Program-made: the position numbers and the translations under genes
NCBI GenBank assembly: GCA_045628125.1
Contig: JAZQPA010000074.1
Location: forward strand, 1 to 6,938
Reading direction: 5' to 3'
From: Minthousia sp045628125
GTDB taxonomy: Bacteria > Bacteroidota > Bacteroidia > Bacteroidales > Bacteroidaceae
Length of the DNA stretch: 6,938 nucleotides
The notes under the pieces: generated by a model
What the model was told of the DNA's origin: nothing
Databases searched by the model: none
What the model saw: only the letters and a program-made list of their open reading frames with translations
Shown: one piece after another, positions 1 through 5,126 of the stretch
Layout: each line of letters begins with the position of its first letter
How positions within the stretch are numbered: the stretch's first letter is position 1

Positions 1-76
1 TATAATATATTATATATATAGATAAGATAAGATTAGAGAAAAAACCAATTCCGATAGTAGTGGCATAAAATATGGT

Positions 77-100
77 GTCACGCGGTCACGCTGTCACACT
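77..100. repeat. Three tandem GTCAC octamers
   Basis: GTCAC recurs at exactly 8-base spacing, starting at 77, 85 and 93. The units are GTCACGCG, GTCACGCT and GTCACACT. The block is GC-rich inside otherwise very AT-rich DNA, so it stands out in composition. Related TGTCA/TGACA words recur in the spacer after the DUF4886 gene (1509, 1529, 1543, 1604). Its function is unknown; protein-binding sites or simple slippage are both possible. Confidence 0.7.
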
Positions 101-151
101 TAGAAAATATAATGTCAAATATTAGTCAATTCCTATAGATATTATTCCTTT

Positions 152-188
152 TTCAAACAATAATTCAATACGACCATTAATGTTTGAA
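152..188. terminator. Hairpin just past the lipoprotein stop
   Basis: TTCAAACA (152-159) pairs with TGTTTGAA (181-188). After one mismatch, TAAT (161-164) pairs with ATTA (176-179), leaving an 11-base loop. The structure begins 3 bases beyond the TAA of the minus-strand lipoprotein gene, where a terminator or mRNA 3'-end structure is expected. The stem is AT-rich and the minus-strand flank is A-rich, not U-rich, so it is not a canonical intrinsic terminator. Confidence 0.35.
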
Positions 189-191
189 CAC

Positions 192-569
192 TTATTGCCT
201 ATACATCTTAATGACCATATAAGCCGAACCGTCGGGACAATATTTTATTTCCAGATAATTATCGGTGAGTTGCACAATCCGGAAGGTGGCAGGAATGCCG
301 TCCGGGTCATTGGATATGAGGGTGATGTCATCACCTTTCATTGACCATGAGCCTACATCCTCGAAAAAGGCATACCAGCCTTCGTCACTGAACATAAAGG
401 TGTAGCCTTCATGCAGACCGGTCTCGTATTTGAAATCATCTGACGTGTCGATGGTTCTCACTTTCCACTTTCCGATAAGGGTGGGATCATCGTCGTTGCT
501 GCACGATGACAGGGTGATGCTGAATGCTGCCAGCACCGCCAGTATGCAACAGGTTAGGTATCTTTTCAT
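192..569 (-). CDS. Lipocalin-like surface lipoprotein (125 aa)
   Basis: A small lipoprotein of unknown function. The start at 569 gives a classic type II signal peptide: MKR, a hydrophobic stretch at about residues 8-20, and lipobox LSSC with the lipidated Cys at 23. An upstream in-frame ATG at 620 would place 17 extra residues before the signal and is rejected. Directly after the Cys comes SNDDDP; an acidic stretch in this position is known in Bacteroidota to favour export to the outer face of the outer membrane. The remainder has alternating beta-strand character (GKWKV near 34, YTFMF, GSWSM, YLEIKY, MVIKMYR at the end) and resembles the lipocalin-like lipoproteins of this phylum, which open with a GxW motif. 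No catalytic residues are apparent, so ligand binding is only a guess. It is divergent from the DUF4886 gene. Confidence 0.8.
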   Translation of the reverse strand: MKRYLTCCILAVLAAFSITLSSCSNDDDPTLIGKWKVRTIDTSDDFKYETGLHEGYTFMFSDEGWYAFFEDVGSWSMKGDDITLISNDPDGIPATFRIVQLTDNYLEIKYCPDGSAYMVIKMYRQ

Positions 570-592
570 AGCTGTGTAGATTAAACTTGCAG

Positions 593-624
593 TAAAAATA
601 CGAATTTTTGTTGAATTCAACGAA
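593..624 (-). promoter_or_regulatory. Possible promoter of the lipoprotein gene
   Basis: On the minus strand TATTTTTA (600-593) matches the Bacteroidota -7 box TAnnTTTG except for the last base. Candidate -33 boxes are TTCG (624-621, 20-base spacer, one mismatch to TTTG) or GTTG (621-618, 17-base spacer). This would leave a 5' leader of roughly 15-20 bases before the ATG at 569. The match is imperfect. Confidence 0.3.
610..621. repeat. 12-base perfect palindrome in a divergent promoter region
   Basis: GTTGAATTCAAC is a perfect inverted repeat lying between the two divergent genes. It overlaps the proposed -33 area of the minus-strand promoter and sits upstream of the plus-strand one. A dimeric regulator could bind it, but AT-rich palindromes of this size also occur by chance. 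Confidence 0.35.
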
Positions 625-629
625 AAGTC

Positions 630-661
630 CTTGCTCTAATTCTTTTTTTTCACGAATTTTG
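630..661 (+). promoter_or_regulatory. Probable promoter of the DUF4886 gene
   Basis: CTTG (630-633) and GAATTTTG (654-661) are separated by 20 bases and approximate the Bacteroidota sigma pattern TTTG-N19/20-TAnnTTTG, each with one mismatch. Transcription would begin near 668, giving a very short leader before the ATG at 680. Only an AGG touching the start codon is present, too close to act as a normal ribosome binding site, which is usual in this phylum. Confidence 0.45.
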
Positions 662-679
662 CAGTATAATTAAAACAGG

Positions 680-1501
680 ATGAAAAGACTTTGCATGACA
701 TTATGGATTCTGTGCACCGCACTGGTGATGCAGGCACAGATTAAGGTTCTGGGTATAGGTAACAGCTTCTCGGAGGATGCCCTGGAACAGAACATTTCGG
801 AGATTGCCCTGACCGAGGGCACACCGATGATTATTGCCAATATGTATATCGGCGGTTGCTCGATAGACCGCCATGTGGGTAATATTGAAGGAAATAAGTC
901 GGATTACCGCTATACCAAGTTTTCCGTTGACGGACAGAAGACAATCCGTGAGAAGGTGTCGCTGGAGAGCATCATCAACGAGGAGGAGTGGGATTACATC
1001 AGCGTGCAGCAGGTTAGCGGACAGAGCGGTTTCTATGAGTCGTATGCCCGAATCAATGAGTTGATCTCGTGGATCAAGAATAAAGTGCCGGGTGCCAAAA
1101 TACTGATGCATCAGACCTGGGCGTATGGCGTGGGTTCCAATCATTCCGATTTCCCGAAATATGATTCCTCGCAGGAGAAGATGTATGATGCCATCTGCAA
1201 TGCGGTGGCACGGGTGGCCCGGGAGCAGCAGGTGGACGGTGTGATTCCATCGGGTCCTGCCATTCAGAAACTGCGTAAGATGACGGGGGATTATGACCTG
1301 ACACGCGACGGTTACCACATGTCTTTAGGTATGGGACGCTATACGCTGGCCTGCGTGTGGTACAGTTTCATTACCGGCAGAAACGCCAATAAGATTAAGT
1401 TCTATCCCGACGGGCATGACCCTCGTACCAAGGGGATTACCGCACAGGAGGCCAAGCAGTGCCGAAAGGCGGCCTGGAAGATGGTGAAGAAGTATAAATA
1501 A
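680..1501 (+). CDS. Secreted DUF4886 SGNH-like hydrolase (273 aa)
   Basis: A predicted exported hydrolase of the DUF4886 family, related to SGNH/GDSL esterases. The signal peptide is about residues 1-19 (MKRLC, hydrophobic core, cleavage after MQA). The catalytic blocks are readable: GNSFS at 27-31 carries the presumed nucleophile Ser29, IGGCS at 57-61 provides the block II glycine, and RDGYH at 209-213 carries the Asp210/His213 pair. Block III reads SVQQVS near 109-113, with Gln where classical SGNH enzymes have Asn, which I recall as normal for DUF4886. The length suits a complete single-domain enzyme. The likely reaction is ester removal, perhaps acetyl groups from a polysaccharide, in the periplasm or at the cell surface. 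The substrate is not established. The gene is monocistronic, divergent from the lipoprotein and convergent with the CE2-type esterase. Confidence 0.85.
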   Translation: MKRLCMTLWILCTALVMQAQIKVLGIGNSFSEDALEQNISEIALTEGTPMIIANMYIGGCSIDRHVGNIEGNKSDYRYTKFSVDGQKTIREKVSLESIINEEEWDYISVQQVSGQSGFYESYARINELISWIKNKVPGAKILMHQTWAYGVGSNHSDFPKYDSSQEKMYDAICNAVARVAREQQVDGVIPSGPAIQKLRKMTGDYDLTRDGYHMSLGMGRYTLACVWYSFITGRNANKIKFYPDGHDPRTKGITAQEAKQCRKAAWKMVKKYK

Positions 1502-1526
1502 GATAGCATGTCATAGGGATAGGGCC

Positions 1527-1549
1527 ACTGTCACGTTTTGCATGACAGT
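1527..1549 (+). terminator. Stem-loop after the DUF4886 gene
   Basis: ACTGTCA (1527-1533) pairs perfectly with TGACAGT (1543-1549) around a 9-base loop, 25 bases past the stop at 1501. There is no T-run on the plus strand, so it is a weak candidate for the 3' end of the DUF4886 transcript. Its arms contain the TGTCA word seen in the 77-100 octamers. Confidence 0.35.
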
Positions 1550-1550
1550 A

Positions 1551-1585
1551 AACAATAAATGAACCCGTCCAACTTTTTGGGTTCA
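1551..1585 (-). terminator. Probable intrinsic terminator of the CE2-type esterase gene
   Basis: Read on the minus strand, TGAACCC (1585-1579) pairs with GGGTTCA (1566-1560) around a 12-base loop and is followed by the T-rich tail TTTATTGTTT (1560-1551). It lies about 30 bases beyond the TGA at 1615. A stem followed by a U-rich tract fits a terminator for the minus-strand unit. Confidence 0.55.
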
Positions 1586-1614
1586 CTTCAATACCGGTCC
1601 CCATGACACGCTGA

Positions 1615-2745
1615 TCAGTACCAGCCCATCAGCTTGCGCAGGAAGGGAGTCAGCTCGCCAGCCATCTGCTCGTGCTGCCAGTAGCTGGGATGCCATGATG
1701 CGCCATAGCCTAAATCGCCGTTCTGGGGCTTGAAGTTGAAGCGGAATACTTCCGTGTCACCGTTCCTGTTGGCTTCTGACACCACTTCGTCCATGGTTTT
1801 CTCGGCCAGTTTTAACGCATCATCGCCCATCATCGGGCCGCAAAGGAATACTATCTTGGCCTCGGCATAAGCCTTCCGAACCTGTGCCAACAGGTCCACA
1901 TAGCCCTTTTTCAGCAATTTAGGGTCGGCTCCCTTGGTGCTGGTATCGTTGGTGCCCAGGTTGATGCACACCACCTGTGGCTGATAGCGGCAGAAATCCC
2001 ACTGCTCGCTGTCGTCATATAATAGGGTGTGGCTATATTCGGTATTCATGTTCACCTTATCGCCCGAGCGCGGTCCGTTGTAATTGCGGTACACACCGAT
2101 ACCGCTGCGGCATACCGACATCTCCTCGGCTTCCAGGTTGCGTGCTGTCCGTGCGGCATACGTGTAGTAATGGTTGCATGTCTCGTCCAGGAAGGGCGCA
2201 TCCCGATCGGTACTTTCAATGCCATATCCGCAGGTAATGGAATTGCCGATGAACTCTATCCGGCGGTTATGCTGGGCAGGAGCAGGCACCAGTGTGTTCA
2301 TGCCGTTCAGCAGGAAACCCCGGAATTCCGCACGGCGGTTGTATCCCTCGGTAACATACATCAGCTGCACCAGATGGGTGCCATCCGCTAAAGCCGTAGC
2401 CAGGGTTACCACCGAGTCGCGCTCGTTATTGAACGACACCTTGAATGGCTCAGCCTGATCAATCTGTGCCATGAAGTAACCGCTGTTCGGTTTGGCTATC
2501 ATCTTTATGCCGGTACCCGTAAACCGTGCGCGGATCTGTACGCTGGGGAAGGTAAACACGGGCGATTCCGGATTCTTGAACGACACGCGTCCCAGGTACT
2601 GGATGTTAGGATCGGAAGCCGGGATGCGGTTGCCCGCAGGAACCAGTGTGCCACCGGGTGCGGAAGGTACGGTAAACTGAGCCTGAACCGATAGTGTGGC
2701 CATCAGGGCAATCAGTAGGGTGAGGATATTCTTCATGATTATCAT
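1615..2745 (-). CDS. CE2-type acetylxylan/acetylmannan esterase, SGNH fold (376 aa)
   Basis: A secreted carbohydrate acetylesterase of the CE2 type, expected to remove O-acetyl groups from xylan or mannan. The signal peptide covers about residues 1-22. An ATG at 2736 (M4, MKNILT) is an equally good start and gives 373 aa. A beta-sandwich domain (about 45-150) precedes the SGNH domain, the CE2 arrangement. Visible motifs are GNSIT at 167-171 (nucleophile Ser169), SGIG at 214-217 (block II glycine), GTNDT at 264-268 (block III Asn266) and WHPS at 351-354 (catalytic His352). The residue two before the His is Ser350, where I recall most CE2 relatives having Asp (GADWHPS). The length is complete and the frame intact. 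The gene starts 12 bases after the chimeric epimerase-like ORF and is probably cotranscribed with it from the 3194-3225 promoter. The exact glycan substrate is unknown. Confidence 0.85.
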   Translation of the reverse strand: MIIMKNILTLLIALMATLSVQAQFTVPSAPGGTLVPAGNRIPASDPNIQYLGRVSFKNPESPVFTFPSVQIRARFTGTGIKMIAKPNSGYFMAQIDQAEPFKVSFNNERDSVVTLATALADGTHLVQLMYVTEGYNRRAEFRGFLLNGMNTLVPAPAQHNRRIEFIGNSITCGYGIESTDRDAPFLDETCNHYYTYAARTARNLEAEEMSVCRSGIGVYRNYNGPRSGDKVNMNTEYSHTLLYDDSEQWDFCRYQPQVVCINLGTNDTSTKGADPKLLKKGYVDLLAQVRKAYAEAKIVFLCGPMMGDDALKLAEKTMDEVVSEANRNGDTEVFRFNFKPQNGDLGYGASWHPSYWQHEQMAGELTPFLRKLMGWY

Positions 2746-2757
2746 TTTTCAGGTAAA

Positions 2758-3144
2758 TTATTGAGCCAGAATGGTTACAAAACTATCCGCAGGCATATCC
2801 ACATCCACACTGCCGTTATGAACGGTCAGTGAAAATGCCTCGGCATGCTGCTTGTCGTTTGTGATGCGAACCACCGCGGTGGTGGTACCTGCAGGAAGAC
2901 CGGTGATGCGGGCATTCAGAATGGCACCTCTCTCCGCATCGGTTACCGCATTTCCTTTATCCACTACGGTTCCATAGAATCCGCCATCGGGGTCAACGGT
3001 ATTCTGTGTCCAGAACGGAAGGATGTTTTCACTAAGATTTTGTTCTACAGCTGATTGCAGTGCAGATATCTCGCTCTTGGTCTGCGCAAGACTATGCGCT
3101 TGGGCCATTACAAGTATAGAGGCGAGTGTGATGATTCTTTTCAT
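2758..3144 (-). pseudogene. Chimeric remnant: AGE-epimerase N-terminus joined to a glycosidase-like C-terminus (128 aa)
   Basis: An intact but very short reading frame built from two unrelated parts. Residues 1-20 form a signal peptide (MKRIITLASI... cleaved near SLA). Residues about 25-79 match the start of the AGE family (N-acylglucosamine / cellobiose / mannobiose 2-epimerases): NLSENILPFW, then TVDPDGGFYG, then ERGAILNAR, the first helices of an (alpha/alpha)6 barrel. From about residue 80 the AGE pattern stops. ITGLPAGTTTAVVRIT to DMPADSFVTILAQ instead reads like the last beta-sandwich strands of a clan-A glycoside hydrolase (GH30-like endings look similar). An AGE enzyme is about 390-400 residues, so nearly the whole barrel and its catalytic histidines are missing and epimerase activity is not expected. 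The two parts are in frame with no stop between them. The most economical origin is a deletion spanning epimerase to hydrolase in an ancestral operon. Assembly error is the main alternative. It precedes the CE2-type esterase by 12 bases. Confidence 0.6.
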
Positions 3145-3193
3145 AGATCCGGATTTGATTATTGTGTCTGCAGTTGTTCTATTTTCCTACTGG

Positions 3194-3225
3194 CAAATTT
3201 AAGAAACTTATGACAAATAATCAAT
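3194..3225 (-). promoter_or_regulatory. Promoter of the chimera/CE2-type esterase unit
   Basis: On the minus strand TAAATTTG (3201-3194), followed by C, is a perfect match to the Bacteroidota -7 box TAnnTTTG. ATTG (3225-3222) serves as the -33 box with a 20-base spacer. Transcription would start near 3187, leaving a leader of about 40 bases before the ATG at 3144. This is the best promoter match in the window. Confidence 0.6.
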
Positions 3226-3260
3226 CCTGTCTATTTGTTTTTTATATGAGTTGCATAGAA

Positions 3261-3293
3261 TTGGGTGAAATACTATTAGTATTATTTCGCCAA
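3261..3293 (-). terminator. Stem-loop overlapping the stop of the LTA-synthase-like gene
   Basis: GGTGAAAT (3264-3271) pairs with ATTTCGCC (3284-3291, one G-T pair). ACT (3272-3274 region) can pair with AGT near 3278-3280, leaving a small bulge. The hairpin spans the TAA at 3284-3282. There is no clear U-tract on the minus strand, so it could be a weak terminator or an mRNA-stabilising 3' structure separating the envelope operon from the downstream esterase unit. Confidence 0.35.
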
Positions 3294-5123
3294 TTCATTC
3301 AGCTCATCGTAGCTTTTCTGCAGAATGGCCTTCGCTTTCTTTTCGCGGAGCTCACTGCCTTTCGTCTCGGATTCGTAGATTGGTTTATCGGCATGGATAT
3401 CCACAATGGTGGTACCGGTGCTGTCCATGTACATCAGACCGGCAGGGAAGTTGCAGTAGGCAAAGGCATTTTCCTGATACTCCTTGGTCATCACATCGTG
3501 TCCCCATGGGAACTGCTTGTGCGATATGCCCATCTGACCTAGAACGGTGGTCATCAGGTCGCTCTGGCTCATCAGGGTGTGAATGACGCGTGGCTGCTTG
3601 ACGGCACCGCCGGTCCATACCACAGGGATGTGGAAATATTCAGGATCCTGGAAAGTCTGATTGTACAGGAAACCATGGTCGGAATAGATGATGACCAGCA
3701 GGTTGTCCCACAACTCGCTCTTTTTCAGGCGCTCAATCAGCAGGCCCATGTGATGGTCGGTATAGGCAAAGGCATTGAAGATGGGGTTCTCGCAGGCGTG
3801 ATAATCCACTTCCCATGGCTCGTGACTGCTCAGTGCCTGCTGGCCGAACAGCCAAGGCTTTCCGCTTTTCTCACGCTCCATCATCAGGTCGAACGCGTGA
3901 TGAAAGGTAATGCTGTCGTTAGCTCCCCATGACGATGCCACCTCGGCAGGCAGGTCGTAATCGGCCACAGAGGTCAGGTTCTGGAAACCGGCATGACGCA
4001 GGTAGTTTTCCTTGCCCATATTGGCTATCACACCGCCGTACTGGTAATCGGTGGTATAGCCCTTTTCGGCCAGTGAATGAGCCAGTGACGGAATCTTATC
4101 CAATGTATTCGGCATCAGCATCAGCGAGGCGGTAGGGTAGCTGACATAGCTGCTCAGGGCGCTGACGGTACCGCGGTCGGTGCGGAAGCTGTTGGCATAC
4201 ACATTATCAAACAGGATGCCTTCCTTAGCGTATTTGGTCAGGTTGGGACTGGCTTCCTTGGCTCCGCCTAATGCCTCGACAAATACGGCACCGCAACTCT
4301 CCAACTGAATGAACAGGATGTTTGGAGTCTGGGTGGTCAACAGGGTGTCCTCAATGACCGTATTCTCGATGTTGGTCTTAGGGTACAGCTTATTGACAAT
4401 CTCTGTAGCTTCCTGATCGGTGGTATACACGAACTGCTTGTCATAGGAACGCATATCGTGACGGATAGATACCGCCAGGTTGAATACGCTGTTGGTGGAT
4501 ACATGGTTCAGGAACAGGTTCTTACTCCAGTAGCTGGTGCCTACGCTGACGGCCATGAGTAGCAGCCAGGGCAGGAAGATGAGCGGATAGACCCGGGCCA
4601 TGAAGCGGGTGCGCTGCATACTGCCCTGAGGCAGCGACAGTGCGGTGAAGTGCTTGGGAATCAGCATCAAGCATGAGCCTAGGCATACGGCATAGGCTGC
4701 CACGAAAACGCTAACCACACCGATGATATAACCTACTGATACACTGCTGGTGGCACCTTCGGGCGATGAGGCATAGCTGAAGATGCAGTTGTCCAGCTTA
4801 AACTCCCAGTGCTCGTACATCATTCCATCCACTACCACTATCAGTGTCAGCACCAGGCACGCCACGATAAAATAAGGAATCAGCCAGCGGCGTACATTCA
4901 TGTTCGGATAGTCGATGGTGCAGATGGCGATGACTAGCGGATAAAACAACAGGAAACTGATGACGGTCACATCCTGAGGTATTCCGCAGAACAGGCTGAT
5001 GATGCAGTCGATGGTGCTGCAGGGACTGATGAACGAATTGTTCATTATAAAACCAATGCGTCCTAATGCAAAGAACAGCAATAGGGCGCAAACGGTTAAT
5101 ATCAGGTATTTCTTTCTACTCAT
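3282..5123 (-). CDS. LTA-synthase-family membrane phosphotransferase (613 aa)
   Basis: An inner-membrane enzyme of the LtaS/OpgB type in the alkaline-phosphatase superfamily. Five hydrophobic segments occupy about 5-27, 52-70, 82-100, 129-155 and 178-198; the rest is a periplasmic catalytic domain. Family metal-site and nucleophile residues are visible: LES with Glu275, RTDRG at 314-318 with presumed nucleophile Thr315, SSHEPW with His434, and SDHG at 481-484 with Asp482/His483. HIP (498-500) and PWGHD (539-543) complete the usual C-terminal pattern. In Gram-positive bacteria this family builds polyglycerol-phosphate; Bacteroidota lack lipoteichoic acid, so transfer of a phosphoglycerol or phosphoethanolamine-like group to an envelope glycan or lipid is the more likely role (inference). 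The stretch after YGG at 362-364 differs from the form I recall in relatives. The start codon lies 3 bases after the DUF5686 stop, so the two genes are almost certainly cotranscribed. Confidence 0.85.
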   Translation of the reverse strand: MSRKKYLILTVCALLLFFALGRIGFIMNNSFISPCSTIDCIISLFCGIPQDVTVISFLLFYPLVIAICTIDYPNMNVRRWLIPYFIVACLVLTLIVVVDGMMYEHWEFKLDNCIFSYASSPEGATSSVSVGYIIGVVSVFVAAYAVCLGSCLMLIPKHFTALSLPQGSMQRTRFMARVYPLIFLPWLLLMAVSVGTSYWSKNLFLNHVSTNSVFNLAVSIRHDMRSYDKQFVYTTDQEATEIVNKLYPKTNIENTVIEDTLLTTQTPNILFIQLESCGAVFVEALGGAKEASPNLTKYAKEGILFDNVYANSFRTDRGTVSALSSYVSYPTASLMLMPNTLDKIPSLAHSLAEKGYTTDYQYGGVIANMGKENYLRHAGFQNLTSVADYDLPAEVASSWGANDSITFHHAFDLMMEREKSGKPWLFGQQALSSHEPWEVDYHACENPIFNAFAYTDHHMGLLIERLKKSELWDNLLVIIYSDHGFLYNQTFQDPEYFHIPVVWTGGAVKQPRVIHTLMSQSDLMTTVLGQMGISHKQFPWGHDVMTKEYQENAFAYCNFPAGLMYMDSTGTTIVDIHADKPIYESETKGSELREKKAKAILQKSYDELNELAK

Positions 5124-5126
5124 ATT

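Larger units (their letters stand above)
1..191. other. AT-rich non-coding flank
   Basis: No credible gene lies here on either strand. The first 24 bases are an alternating TA run, followed by short gataa/gatta repeats. Then come the GTCAC octamers (77-100) and a hairpin beside the lipoprotein stop codon (152-188). The only plus-strand ATG frame of note (start 72) is 17 codons long and simply translates the octamers. The stretch is best read as the downstream flank of the lipoprotein gene. Confidence 0.6.

Noticed and set aside
1..110. Iteron-type replication origin (AT-rich tract next to tandem octamers)
   Set aside because: There are only three very short repeats, no DnaA-box-like sequence, and no replication gene nearby.
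72..125. 17-codon plus-strand ORF over the octamer repeats
   Set aside because: It is too short, has no ribosome binding site or promoter, and its residues merely reflect the repeated GTCAC units.
192..620. Longer lipoprotein starting at 620
   Set aside because: The extra 17 residues would precede a complete signal peptide beginning at the ATG at 569, and they overlap the likely promoter and palindrome.
701..1318. A 205-codon open frame antisense to the DUF4886 gene
   Set aside because: The sense strand has a signal peptide and intact SGNH blocks, while the antisense product has no recognisable motif.
2758..3144. A full epimerase broken by a simple frameshift
   Set aside because: No continuation of the AGE barrel is seen in any frame up to the next gene. 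The sequence after the join is a different, in-frame beta-rich segment, so a deletion/fusion fits better.
3282..5123. True lipoteichoic acid synthesis
   Set aside because: The family match is good, but the surrounding genes are from a Gram-negative Bacteroidota member with an outer membrane, so a different phosphoglycerol-type transfer is more plausible.
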